This document shows, one piece after another, positions 25,863 to 37,929 of a stretch of DNA of 64,000 nt. Source of the stretch: Bettongia penicillata ogilbyi (taxonomy: Eukaryota; Chordata; Mammalia; Diprotodontia; Potoroidae); assembly GCA_023548195.1 (NCBI GenBank), contig JAJHZJ010000419.1, positions 1 to 64,000 on the forward strand, written 5' to 3'. The position numbers were made by a program, and so were the translations under genes. The notes under the pieces are model-generated. The model was not told the origin of the DNA, searched no databases, and saw only the letters and a program-made list of their open reading frames with translations. The stretch's first letter is position 1, and every line of letters begins with the position of its first letter.

Positions 25863-27589
25863 TTTAGCTTCAAGAATAGTGTTAAAATGATTGTGCATTC
25901 TTTTTTTTTTTGGAGAGCCTAGTTGTTAAACATTTACCAACATACCCCTGCCAATAAGAGACTAATCACAATCTATTTAAGGCTTTCAGTTACTGGGAAC
26001 TTGTCTTTAATTTAAAAACAAACAAGCAAATATCTTTGTAATGTTCCAGTCTCTACCATTACAGACCCACTCTGGGATTGTTTACAGCCAGTGCAGGATT
26101 TGTCCTATTAGTATCTGGAAGTATCCCCTCTCCAGACTACACGGGCAGAATGATTGTATCCAAAGGAAAAGAATACAGGTAAGATTCCTGCTGATTCCTG
26201 TTATGACAGCAACGCTTAACTCCAGAGAGCTTGGATGTGACCCACAGTCTCGCATGCTGTGTTCTATCATTTTGCTACGTGTATTAGTGTGATCGTCCTC
26301 CTCATGTTCTAACCCAGATGGCGCACAGGAGAGACAGTGTCCTGTTGGGATTGGGTTGAAACATTTCTCTGAAGTCTAGACACTGTAACCACTATTTTAA
26401 GGGAAATGTGTAATGACACTGTATGTACTCCAGGTTAACGTTGCAGCACATTTGTCTGAGGCAACTTTTGATGATAAAGTTTTGGTCACGACAGATGTGA
26501 TGATGGCACTTTGGGGAATTATGACTGTGCTGTGAGTGGAGAAGTGGTTTAAAGAAAGGGAACCACATGAATAAATGTGGTTATACAACTTCTTTTAAGT
26601 TTATTACATTACAAAGAACAGTTGGAGTTGAAGATTTTATAATTTATTACAAGCTAGCCGAGCAAGTTAGTATAGTTACTACTAATTAATAGAAGAGAGG
26701 TCAAAAGTTGATTCTTTTGCTTAAGCATTATATCTCTTAACTCACTTTATTTGCTTTGGTCTGTAACTAGTCTGTCAATAATTATGTTTTGCTCCACTAA
26801 CCAAGTTTTAGAATATCAATCATGTAATTATGGAAATAAGGAGTTACTTGGTAGCACTTTTGAATTAATAATTTCCCCTTCCTTGAATCAACCTCAGTTA
26901 TGATAAGTTAGCCTATATATTTCTTTCATTATTACTTTGTGTTATTTACTGGGGAAGGAGCTCAATTTTTCATTTTTATTATCTCATTTTTTGATTTTTA
27001 CTTACTTGTCATTTTTTACAAACTATGCTGTTCTCACACCTTTTCTCCAAAATTTTCAAAAGTTCAATTTTCATAGACTTCTTCCCACTCTACTTTATAA
27101 TTTTGAAAAAAAAATATTATTTTACTATCATTTGGGAGTTTAAGATAGATTTTCTATTCTCTTTACAAGTAGGAATTGTGTTAATTTGTTTCAGAAGAAA
27201 ACTATATCATATTCAGCTTGTGGAGAAATATGAATACCATGTCACTGTCACTTACTTACATATGTCTACTGTTAGCCTTTTCTCAGAGAAAATGTGTGTG
27301 TGTGTGTTTGCTTTTACACCTGCTGAAATCATTCTACTTTATAGAATTTTTTTCCTAAAGAAGTTGCAAAGTTCCCTAATTGATTTCTCTCTTCAAAACT
27401 ATTAACAACACATACTAATTATTAACATTTGTAAGTTTTATGGTTGTATGCTAAACAGAAGTTACGGTTTTTGAACATTATTGCTAGGAATATGGAGTGC
27501 TTATCAGAAACTTCAGTGAGTCTCAAGGCTCCAAAATAGTACATGAAAATTTAAGGGGAAAATTGTATATAACTTCTAGCAAAGCATCA
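25863..27589. other. Unique AT-rich DNA
   Basis: No recognised gene or repeat. Open frames at 26041-26292 and 27025-27405 lack known motifs and sit in low-complexity AT-rich DNA, so I do not call them. Confidence 0.4.
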
Positions 27590-27591
27590 AA

Positions 27592-27740
27592 GGTGTGATG
27601 GATAGAGTGGTAGACTTGGAGTCAAGAATCAGTCAGTCAAAAAGTGTGCATTAAAATTACTGTGTACTAGGTGCTGTGCTCAGTTCTGGGATTACAAATA
27701 AAATCAGTAAGACAGTCCTTACCATCAGCACTAATCCAGG
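27592..27740 (+). repeat. tRNA-SINE head fused to an L2/L3-like block
   Basis: 'gtgatggatagagtggtaga' with 'cttggagtcaagaatc' is the SINE tRNA-like head. It is followed by 'ctgtgtactaggtgctgtgc' and 'ttctgggattacaaataaaa', the LINE-type block also seen at 3030 and 43330. Confidence 0.55.
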
Positions 27741-28009
27741 AAGACAACGTGCAAAATGGAGTTTCAAATAGTAGAGTGTAGAGGAAAAGATACATGCAAA
27801 AGGTCTGTGGAGATGTCAGTAGACATCTCTGGCCTAAGTTTTGCCTTGAAACTGGGAGGAATCAGCTAACATGGAAGGGAGGGCTCAGAGTCAGAGTACT
27901 TCCAGTGTAAGAAGTATTCAAGGGGTAGAGTGAACTCCCTGGGAAAAGAGTTTTCTTTGTCACTGAAAACAAATTCTGTGGACATAAATAAACAGTTAAG
28001 ATTGTAGAG

Positions 28010-28228
28010 GAATGAAAACCTGAGATCAAATCCTGCTTCAGATACTTGTTAGCTGTTTTACCCTAGGCAATTCCCTTAACCTCTCTCAGTGCCTCAGTTT
28101 CCTCATCTATAAATGGAGATAAAAGTAACCCCTCCTCACAGGAGTGTTGTGATGATCTAATGAGGTTACATATATGAAAAACTTTGTAAACTTTAAAGTG
28201 CGATATAACTACTATTATTATTTGTATT
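28010..28228 (+). repeat. MIR/CORE-SINE, full length
   Basis: Well-preserved order: 'gagatcaaatcctgcttcag', 'acttgttagctg', 'tgcctcagtttcctcatcta', 'taaatggagataaaagtaac', 'tgttgtgatgatctaatgag', 'gtaaactttaaagtgcg'. Confidence 0.85.
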
Positions 28229-28559
28229 GCTGAAAAGCTATAAGACTCATTTTTTCACATTTAGCTTCAATGCAAAGACCTCAGAAAGTCTTCAGGCAGA
28301 AATAATCTTTCCTCCTACCAATCTTATATAGAACTGTATACTTTTCTTAGTCTTTCATCAGATTTTATTCTGTATCACAGGCAATATATGATAATTCATA
28401 TCTATTCTAACAAAGAATGTTCAGACTATTGAATAATTGTGTTCTTTTCACATACCCAAAAGCTTAAAGTTAAGATTTTGAAAGCTAGGCTTCTGTAATA
28501 TGTGATTCAAGCATGACCAGGTTGATTTTCAAAGAGGCTGAGTAACTGGAGACCAACTC

Positions 28560-30265
28560 ACTACATTTTGAAGAAAGCAAGGACATTTCAAAAAAGAAGG
28601 AAATAAGGTCTACCTCTGCTTCATTAACTACACTAAAACCTCTGACTATGTGGATAACAACAAACTGTGGCAAGTTCTCAAAGAGATGGAAGTACCAGAT
28701 CACCTCCTTGCTGTCATTTTGCTTGTCCTTCATTGTCTTGAAGAAGACTATGCCATCAGAGACATGATGACATGACTTGCACTTGACTTTGTTTTGAGTG
28801 AGGGAGGGCTATGCAAGGTCACCAACCTCACTTCTCCTCCAGAACCATCTGAATCCAGTGACCAGATACTCATTAGGATGACTAGAGATGACCCAGGATG
28901 CATCGGGAGATCTTGGCTCCCTTCAGGCACTCACTTAGAGTGAGGTAATACACATTCATTGAACAGGTCTGTTTAAGAAGCAGTCAGGGAATGGTCCTTT
29001 TAATGAGGCAAAGAAAAAGAAAAACATCAGGCTGAGAGTCAAACAACAACAGTTACTATTGATAACCACTCTCAAGCCAGAAAGATCCAGAAGAGAGCCC
29101 TTAGGAAGAGACTTAGTGTTATCTAAGTATGAGACTCAGAGTGCAGTAAGTTTAAGGTTTTGGGAAGGGGAAGGGAAGGGAAGGACAGGAATCTAGCCAA
29201 TCAAACCCAAGTTAACTGGGCATCTTCTGGCCATCCAAATTTACATTCCTTTGGAGTGGAGAAGGAAAGGGAGGGGACTTGTCTCCTGAAGGACTTGTAT
29301 GTGGGTCAAGAGACACCAGTTAGAAAGGCACATGGTTTGATTAAGATTGGGATAGGAACTCGAGCGGGCTACATATTGTCACATTATTTATTTAATTGAA
29401 ATGCGGAGCATATCATGAAAAATGTTAGGCTGGATAAATGAAAGCCAGAATCAAGGTTTCCAGGAGAAGCATCAACAATTCTAGACGTGTAGAAGATATT
29501 TTTGTGATGACAGAAAGTGAAGAATTAAGCAACCTGTTGATAAGAGTAAAAGAGAAAAGGGTAAAAAACTAGATTGAAGCTTAACAGCAACAGTAACAAC
29601 AAAAATCCAGTGATCATAACATCTGGTGCCATTACTTCTCGTCAAATGGGGAGAGAAGAAATGCAGGTTGTGTCAGATTTTAAATTCTTGGAATCAAAGA
29701 TCTCTATAGACCATGAATACAGCCATGAAATGAAGAGATCTTGCTCCTTGGGAGGAAAGCTATGACAAACCTTGACGGCATACTAAAAAGCAGACATCAC
29801 CTTCTTAACAAAGGTCCATGGAGTCAATGCTATGGTTTCTTCCAGCAGTAACATATTTTTGTGATAGTTAGACTATAAGGAAAACTGAATGGCCCAGAAT
29901 TGATTCTTTCAAATTGCAGTACCGGAGAAAATTTTTGAGAGTCCCTTGGACAGCAAGGAGATCAAATAAATCAATAGTTAAATAAATTAATTTTGACTTT
30001 TCACTGAAAGATAAATACTGAAGCTTAAATATTTTGGCCACATAATGAACAGAGAAGACTCTTTGGAAAAGGTCTTGGTATAGGAAAAGATTGAAGACAA
30101 AAGGCAGGGATGGCAGAGGATGAGGCGGGTATATGGTGTCATAGAAATAATGAAGATGAGCTTGGACAGACTTTGGGATAGAGTAGAGAACAGAAGGACC
30201 TGGAGTGTTGGGGTCCACAAAGAATTGAACATGACTGAATGACCGCATAGCAACAGCGATAACTC
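28560..30265 (+). mobile_element. BovB/RTE LINE fragment, split by an inserted element
   Basis: 28560-28727 encodes the reverse-transcriptase stretch CFINYTKTSDYVDNNKLWQV. It continues at about 29289-30265 with 'acatattgtcacattattta', 'gcggagcatatcatgaaaaa', 'gagagtcccttggacagcaa', 'tattttggccacataatgaa', and the BovB-type end 'gaattgaacatgactgaatg' with 'accgcatagcaaca'. The two parts are collinear with the BovB/RTE pattern I know from ruminants. The gap between them is filled by a 560-bp int-R element on the other strand. Stops and frameshifts show that it is dead. Confidence 0.85.
28728..29288 (-). mobile_element. int-R element inserted in the BovB LINE
   Basis: On the minus strand an internal segment (29288 to about 28965) is followed by one R repeat (28964-28728) with its LINE-type tail ('gccatcagagacatgatgac' region, then a block ending 'caatgaaggacaagcaa'). 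The internal part matches 34700-35105 (on the plus strand here: 'ctggccatccaaatttacat', 'caagttaactgggc', GGGAAGGG units, 'ttgataaccactctcaagcc'). Only the downstream R is present, so this copy is 5' truncated or had only one R. Confidence 0.72.
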
Positions 30266-31101
30266 CAATTAGTTAAACAAATGAATAATATTGTGTACAT
30301 ACAGGTTTCTTCTTTTTAGAATTTTGTTGTTTTCTTGCATTACATAACCAGTCCATTATTAAAGCAGGATACTGTGTTTTCAACTTACTCTGAACTCAGT
30401 AAGAAATGGAGTTGAAAGTAAAAACCTGACTCTGAAAGCCACCTTAGTTTTCATGACAAAATGATATTTTTTCACATTATCTCAAATTAGTTTGTTTTTC
30501 AGCTGTAAATAACATAATTGAGCTTCATAGCTTCTGTACCTGTTCTGGATTTTCAGTTATAAATGGACAGGGGATAAAATGTCAATTAATTGTTTTGTTG
30601 ATCATGAGTCTTTTTGCCATAGAACTCAAGAGACCAGTAATACAATATAAAAAAGAGCCTCCAATGTGATGCTTTCATGGACTTCTCCCAACCAGTTCTA
30701 TTATTCAGTGATTCTCAAAGTTATTGGATTGTCTTTGTTGAGTAATTTTCTAATATGAAGTTCTGGCTGCTATAACTAACTTATTATTCCCAGCACACTT
30801 CACCTAGGCACAAAATGGGACTACCTTCACTTTTCTTCTGTGCATCTAAAAGCTTATAATCAGTGACTTTGATAGCATGATGAAAAGGATGGAGCTTTAT
30901 AGACTTAGTTATTAAGTCAATAATTTAGGAAATACATCAAAGGACAACTATTTTTGATCTCCTAATTAAGCCTCATATGTGCAAGTTTATGGATATAAAA
31001 TCAAGTCCCTGAAATCTTTTAAATTTGATATTTTTAATTGATGTGTAAAAAAATCAAGCACTCATCAACAGGATCACAGTTTCCTTTAAAATAAAACTCA
31101 C
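30266..31101. other. Unique AT-rich DNA
   Basis: Nothing recognised. Confidence 0.45.
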
Positions 31102-31928
31102 TGGGGATGGAGCCAAGATGGTGGAGTAGAAAAACACACATAATCTAGCTCTTCTCCCACAGCTCATAAAATACCTTTAAAGAATGACTCTCACAAATTT
31201 TAGAGCAGTTGAAGCCACAGAACGATAGAATGAAGATTTCCAGCCCAGGGTGATTTAGAAGGACAATGGGAAAGGTCTGTCACACTGGACACGGAGCACA
31301 GCACAGCCCAGCCTTGGCCATGCAGGGCACAGGAAGGAGCAGGACTGAAGCAAGCCTCGTGGGCAGAATCTCCAGAAGCAGCAGCAGTTTGCGGATTCCC
31401 TCAAACCACAGGTGCCAAGGCAACTTCAAAGATAAGTGAGAGGGCTTTGTCAACTAGATGAGAAGGGAGTAGGGTCCTTCCCCAGTCCCAGCCCCAGACA
31501 GCTGCAGTAGAGGCAGGAGGAACAACAGCAGCAATGGGCAGCAGCTATGGTGGTCACGGTAGGCAGCAGCCAGTGTCCCTTGTTGGATCCCTCAGCTTAA
31601 AGCCCTTGGGGGAATTGAGAAGCTGATCTAAACTTCAGCCCTGAGTAGCCACCCTGCCCTCTGCCTAAAACCCCTGGGGGAATTGAGCAGTTGATCGTAA
31701 TCTCAGCCCTGAGCATGGTGCTGGGCATGGTGGGGCTGGAGGCAGTTGTGGAGAGGGAATTCTACTACTCACAGATTCTGGGCAAAAAGTTCTTGGTTAT
31801 TCCCAGACCAGTGCACAGGCCAAGGGAGGAGTTAACTTCTCTCCCTTGATTGTGCTACCTTGGAAGAACTGAGAGCTTACAGGTTCCTTTTGACAAGGGA
31901 CTGAAAAGTCAAATAACTGCCTGAGTAA

Positions 31929-33010
31929 ATGCCCAAAAAAAGGGGAAAAATTTACGGCTATATAAGGTTACTTTCTTGGTCAACAGATACTTTCTTTCAT
32001 CCTTTCTGATGAAGAAGAACAATGCTTACCATCAGAGGGCTCCAAAATAAATATACAATGGTATCAGGCCATGGAAGAGTTTAAAAAGAATTTTGAAAAT
32101 CAATAAGAGAGCTGGAGGAAAAGTTGGGAAGAAAAATGAGAGTGATGGAAGAAAATGATGAAAAATGAGTCAACAGCTTGCTAAAGGAGACACAAAAAAA
32201 AAGGCTGAAAAAAATAACATCTGTGAAGATAGTAACAATTGGCAAAAGAGATCCAAAAAGACAATGAGGAGAAGAGTGCTTTAAAAAGCAGAATTAGCCA
32301 AACTGAAAAGGAGATTCAAAAGCTCACTGAAGAAAATAGTTCTTGAAAGTTGAGAATGGAACAGATGGAAGCTCATGATTTTATGAGAAACCTAGAAATT
32401 ATAAAAAACAAAATGAAAAGAACGAAAAAAAATGCAAGGTAATGTAAAATATCTCATTGGAAAAAGAACTGACCTAGAAAATAGATCCAGGAGAGACAAT
32501 TTAAAAATTACGGGACTCTCTGAAAGCCATGATCAAAAAAAGAACTTAGACTTCATCAGTCATGAAATTGTCAGGGAAAATTGCCCTGATATTCTAGAAC
32601 CAGAGGGCAAAATAAACATTGAAAGAATCCACTGATAACCTCTTGAAAAAGACCCAAAAAAGAGAAATTTCTAGGAATATTGTAGCCAAATTTCAGAGTC
32701 CCAAGGCCAAGAAGAAAATATTGCAAACAGCTAGAAAGAAACCATTTGAGTACTGTGGAAATACAATCAGCATAACACAGGATCTGGCAGCTTCAACATT
32801 AAGGGATCAAAGGACTTGGAATATGATATTCCAGAAGTCAAAGGAACTAGGATTAAACTCAAGAATCACCTACCCATCAAAACTGAGTGTTATACTTCAG
32901 GGGAAGAAAATGGTCATTCAATGAAATAGAGGACTTTCAAGCATTCTTGATGAAAAGACCAGAACTGAATAGAAAATTTGACTTTCAAGCACAAGAATCA
33001 AGAGAAGCAT
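31929..33010 (+). pseudogene. HAL1 ORF1 relic (copy 3)
   Basis: The start is chosen at ATGCCCAAAAAAAGGGG, matching MPRKGKK of copy 4. The coiled coil is frameshifted. The RRM is readable from 32432 with LENRSRRDNLKITGLSESHD and EGKINIERIH. The C-terminal part is readable at 32619-32924 with GNTISITQDLAASTLRDQR and ITYPSKLSVIL. Interrupted by stops (for example after residue 67 of the RRM piece) and frameshifts. Confidence 0.8.
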
Positions 33011-33136
33011 GAAAAGGTAAACAGAAAAGGACTATGATAATGGACTTTCTAAAGGTGAACTGTTTATATTCCTACATGGAAAGATAATATTTGCAACTCA
33101 AGACTTTTCTCAGGTTTTGCGTAGTTGGAGGGATTT

Positions 33137-33165
33137 TATACACACACACACACACACACACACAG
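33137..33165. repeat. (CA)n microsatellite
   Basis: A perfect CA run within the HAL1 3' region. Confidence 0.95.
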
Positions 33166-34005
33166 TGAGAATAGATAAAGTTGAATAAGAAGGCATAATA
33201 TCTAAAAAAATAAAATTAAGGAGTGAGAGAGGAATATATTGGGAGGAGAAAAGGAGAAATGGAATGGGGCAACTTATCACACATGAAAGAGGCAAGAAAA
33301 AGCTTTTTCAATGGAGGAGAAAAGGGAAGAGGTGAGAGGGGAAAAGTGAAGCTTACTCTCTTCACATTTGACTTAAGGAGGAAATAACATGCTCATTCAA
33401 TTTGATATGAAAATCTATGTTACACTACAGGAAAGTAGGGGAGAAGGCGACAAGTTGGGTGAGTGGGATGATGGAAGGGAGGGCAAATGGGAGAAGGGAG
33501 TAATTAGAAGGAAACTCTTTTTGGGAGGGACATGGTCAAATGGGAGAATAGAATAAATGGGGGGGGCAGAATAAGATGGAGGGAAATATAATTAGTTTTA
33601 CACAACATGACTCTTATGGAAATCTTTAGCAAAAGTACACATATGTAGCCCATATTGAAATGCTTGCCTTCTCAGTGGGGATAGATGGGAAGGGAGGAAG
33701 GGAGAGAAGTTGGAATTCAAACATTTAGAAATGAATGTTGAGAATTGTTTTAGCATTCAACTGGAAAATAAGAAATATAGGTAATGGTGTATAGAAACCT
33801 ATCTTGCCATATAAGAGAAGAGAGAAGATGGGAATAATGGAAGGGAGATATCTTAGAAGGGAGGGCATACTGGTGGAAGGGATAAACAGAATGCTCATTG
33901 TTTTGGGGTGGGGGAACAGAAGAGATGGGGAGAAAGTTTGGAAATCAAAATGTTGTGGAAATGAGTGTCAATAACTAAAAATAAATCAATAAACAAAAAA
34001 TAAAC

Positions 34006-34436
34006 AAAATGAAATCCATTTTGTCATTGCTAAATATTCTAAAATTTTTACTGAGAAAAGTAATCAGAAAGGACTGAGCCAAATTCACTTGTATGTAACA
34101 ATTCAAATAATTATGAATAGTAGAAAAATGGACTTGAAATTTAAATCATTTCATTTCTCTACTTCCAAAAAAAAAGGTCCTGACATATAAACATTTAAAT
34201 TTGCTTCATTATTTCGTACCAGTCTTTTTTGTAATAAATTGGACCACATCAACATCATATAACTTTCATAAACTATTTATATAACTGAATTTTGAAAGCT
34301 TTATGCTTTATCCAAGCATGGTACAGAACATCCTGTTGCTACATTGCTAGGATTGAATTTCCTTGGCATAAGATATTTTTCACAACGATTTCAAGATATC
34401 ACCTCAAGAGTGAGATGTCTTTCTGGCTCTTCTTAA
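34006..34436. other. Unique AT-rich DNA
   Basis: Nothing recognised. Confidence 0.45.
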
Positions 34437-35370
34437 ACAGGCCTATTCAATGAACTGGCATTGTCTCACCCTAAGCAAGTACCTGCAAAGTCCTTGACCT
34501 AAAGGGCTCAAGGTCTCCCAGTGCATTCTGCGTCATCTCAGTCATCCTGATGGATATCTGGTCAGTAGATTCAGATGACTGTGGAGGAGAAGTGAGGCTG
34601 GTGACCTACACAGCCTTCTCTCACTCAAAACAAAGTCAAGTGCAAGTGATGTCATCATTTCTCCGATGGCATGGTCTTTGGCAACAAAGGATGAATATAA
34701 TCCTGTGAGTAGACCCAGCTAGCTGGGTAACTCAACTTCTCTTCCGCTGTCTGCCTCGCCCTCCCATTCCTTCTTCTCTCCAAAGGAAGATAAATTTCGA
34801 TGACCAAAAGATACCCAGTTGACTTGGGTTTTACTGGCTCCTTTCTTTTCTTTTCCTCTCCTTTCCTTTCCTTTCCCTTCCTTTCCTTTCTTTTCCTTTC
34901 TTTTCCCCTGTCCTGTCCTTTCCCAAAATCTTAAACCTACTGCTCTCTGAAGCTGGGAAGCCATTAGGCCATTGTCTAAGGGCTCTTTTGGACCCTCCTA
35001 GCTTTAGAGTGATTATCAATAGTAACTGTTGCTGTTTCCCTCCCACTCTAATGTCTTTCTTTTTCTTGGCCTCATTAAAGACCCATGCCCTGGCTATTTT
35101 GTAAACAGGCCTATTCAATGAATAGGCATTGCCTCACCCTAAGTGAGTACCTGCAAAGACCTTGTCCTAAAGGGCCCAAGGTCTCCCCCTGCATCCTGGG
35201 TCATCTCTAGTCATCCTGATGAATATCTGGCCACTGGATTCAGATGGTTCTGCAAGAGAAGTGAGGCTGGTGACCTGCACAGCCCTCCCTCACTCAAAAC
35301 AAAGTCAAATTCAAGTCATGTCATCATTTCTCTGATGATATGGTCTCCTTTGGCATCAATGGATGAATGC
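34437..35370 (+). mobile_element. R-int-R element (long direct terminal repeats, LINE-like tail)
   Basis: Two direct copies of R, about 265 bp each (34437-34700 and 35105-35368), flank about 400 bp of 'int'. Both R copies begin 'taaacaggcctattcaatga' and end near 'ggcatggtcttt' or 'gatatggtctcctttggc', followed by 'aaaggatgaa' or 'aatggatgaa'. The int segment has 'gatgaccaaaagatacccag', a CTTTT/CTTTC pyrimidine tract (34836-34920) and 'tgattatcaatagtaactgt'. No ORF of note. The same arrangement recurs at 47060-47825, with a one-sided version at 28728-29288. It could be an LTR-like miniature element, or a LINE 3' region with an internal duplication. I do not know its published name. Confidence 0.65.
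34836..34922. repeat. (CTTTTC)n polypyrimidine tract inside int
   Basis: CTTTCTTTTC, CCTTTCC and CCTGTCCTGTCC words. The equivalent place in other int copies carries GGGAAGGG (29165-29185) or CTCCTCTCC (47220-47265) words. Confidence 0.9.
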
Positions 35371-37602
35371 ACAAAATAACCATGCAGCAAGCAATTTAAC
35401 CTCTCTAAGTCTCATGCATTTCTGTTAGTAATTCAAAGCATTAGCTAAATGTTAGTTGATGCCCCATTTTTTTTGTTAATTTTGCTTTTAAATGTTGCTT
35501 AACTACACATTATTATTATGATTTTATTATTGTTGTTTTATCATGGGAGAGTTTAATAGTGAGCATACAGGAAGACAGGGAATATCTTAGTAAAATTAAT
35601 GAATTACAAATCAATGAAATATACATGAATATTAAAAAAAAAAGGCAAGCCATGATGATTGTTAACAGTTAACATTAAAGAACAGTCTATAAGGAAATGT
35701 TTAGAGGCAAGTCATTCACTTTGTAGAAGGAAATGTCTTATATTTTATACTCAGAAATTAAAATGGAGAATCCCTGTAGAACATGGGAAAAAGCATAAAG
35801 ATAGTTGAAACTGTGGGAAACAATGCAGGTTCAGAGGAGAACCTGGGGACTGAAAGCCATTTTCAAAAGCTTTTTCTCATTACTGTGACTTTATGGCAAA
35901 GGAGAACAGAGTTTAAAATGTGTGATAAAATAGAGATATCTTTGAGATTTCTATAAATATTTTAGTTCTAATCTTACCAAATAATTAAGTTTCAAATAAA
36001 TGTCTTACTCTTAAGTAAAAAATCTACAGATTTATGGAACATGAAGTATAATGCAATTCTTAAGTTATATATCATTAAAAGGGCAATTTTGGTTGTTCTT
36101 GCCATTTAGTTAATCTTCTTCATGAGAATTCAGTTACTATTAATACTACAAAAAGCTTGGAAAAACTTCAAGGACTTGAGATTTCCACAAAGCAGTTAAA
36201 GGTTTTTAAACTTCAAGCACATTTTTTTTAATGAGGAAGTGGCAAAATGTGGGGAAATGTTTGGGGAATGGACAGTTTTCTTTTCTTGGTTAGAATATCT
36301 TATGTTTTCTTTCTTCTTCATCTTATGTAAACTTTCATCCTGGTAATTCTAAGCATTCAGATAGTATTAATCTATATGTGAGTTTCGTAATATTTTTTTT
36401 GCCCCTAAAGCAGTAAGGTCTGACTTAAAATCATGTGAATAATTGTTTCCTCTACCCTCAGAATATTTGCCACTCTGTAGAAAATTTTAAATGGTACAGT
36501 ACTTTATTAAGCCTCATTCCTTATGTAATTTTCTCTTATTTTTCATTTTTATGTACTAAGGAGGATACTATCATTATGATGATCAACTCCAGCAATTGTG
36601 AATTCTATTTCCACACCTCTTTAAGTAGTCTTTTCTCTTTTCTTTGTAATCTTCCCACCATTAACTAATTAATGCATTAATCCATTGAGTGATCACTAAG
36701 AAATAACTTTGTCACTGGTTCACAAAAAACCAAGATCTTGGAAAAATTATAATTAAACAAATGGATCATAAAACAATGTATGGATGGAAGGAAATGTTAA
36801 ATGTCAGCTTTTGTTCAAGAAGTGGTGTTATCAAGGATTTATAAAATTGAGGAGGAAAAGATGGATCAGAAGTAAGGACAAATAAGAGATCTATTAATGA
36901 GTGTGTGCCACTCTTATTAATCAGTGTGCCAGTCATCTGCCTACCTCACATCTCTAGCCTTTCTAAGAAATTAAGTAATTCACTGTCATTGCACAATGAA
37001 GCACTGTCAGAAATAGCCAACATGTTGATTTATTTTTTTACCTATTTTTTTTTAGCAAGGAATTTTCCAATAGCATGTGAATGTGCATATGTGTGTGCGT
37101 ATGTGAGTGTGTGTGTGTGTATGTGTAGGTATCATTGGTTAGCTAATGCAATATACTTTAAAATCACAATAAAATATTTACTTCATTGTTTTAAAGTGAA
37201 ATAAATCATCAATCATTACAATCCAACAGGATTTCATAAATCTCAAGTCATACCTGACAAAAGCAACACTTTATTCAGAACGCGATTTTATCCATGGTTG
37301 TGATAAGACTGATGAATCATTGGAATAAAGAATAAAACAAAGTAGGGAAAACAAAAAGAAGGAAGACACATGAGGAAGATGAAGCTGATGAGAGATGATG
37401 AAGGTGAAAAGGGAGGAGGGAGGAGAAAATGGAACAGAAAAAAGGAAAGGGAAGGAAAAAAATGAAAGAAGGAGGAACCATGGTATTTATTCTAACTACC
37501 TTCATCCATTGGTTCAGTTTAACACCTGAATTCAGTCTCAAGGCCTATAGTCTCTATTTTTTCTTGATATTCCTTGAGTATTTGTTTACATTTAATTTGG
37601 GG
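35371..37602. other. Unique AT-rich DNA
   Basis: No gene or clear interspersed repeat recognised. It contains a short TGTG tract at 37087-37130 and a purine-rich AG/GAAA stretch at 37320-37490 that produces a false open frame. Confidence 0.4.
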
Positions 37603-37928
37603 CAGCTAGGTGGTGCAGTGGATAGAGTACCAATGCAGGAGTCAGGTGGACCTGAGTTCAAATCTCACCTCAGACACTTGACACTCATTAACTGTATGAC
37701 TTTGGGCAAGTAACTGAACCCCAATTGCCTCAATCTGGGTCATCTCCAGTCATCCTGATGAATATCCGGTCACTGGATTCAGATGCCTCTGGAGGAGTAG
37801 TGAGGCTGGTGAGCTGCACAGCCCTCCCTCACTCAAAAAACAGTCAAGTGCAAGTCATGTCATTACTTCTCTGATTGCATGGTCTTCTTCAGCAACAAAG
37901 GACAACTACACACACACACACACACATT
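37603..37928 (+). mobile_element. tRNA-headed SINE with R/LINE tail
   Basis: The head 'ggggcagctaggtggtgcag' with 'tggatagagtac' is the A-box region, and 'gagttcaaatctcacc' is the B box. The body 'tgactttgggcaagtaactg' joins at about 37736 to the 3' half of R ('ctgggtcatctccagtcatc', 'gcatggtcttcttcagcaac', 'aaaggacaacta') and ends in a CA repeat. Pol III-type head plus LINE-derived tail is the normal SINE plan. The tail tells which LINE moved it. Confidence 0.88.
37908..37927. repeat. (CA)n SINE tail
   Basis: A short CA run ending the SINE. Confidence 0.9.
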
Positions 37929-37929
37929 T

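Larger units (their letters stand above)
31102..34005 (+). mobile_element. HAL1-like LINE copy 3, full length
   Basis: Sense strand. The 5' end 'ggggatggagccaagatggt' is followed by a GC-richer 5' UTR of about 0.83 kb (31104-31928). The ORF1 relic (31929 to about 33010) follows, then about 1 kb of A/G-rich 3' region with a CA repeat at 33137-33165, ending in an AATAAA-containing A-rich tail (33970-34005). No ORF2. A target-site duplication is not clear because the flanks and tail are both A-rich. Confidence 0.85.

Noticed and set aside
34437..35370. R-int-R called outright as an ERV with LTRs
   Set aside because: No TG...CA ends, primer-binding site or polypurine tract seen, and the end of R matches a LINE tail. 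Kept as an unresolved composite.
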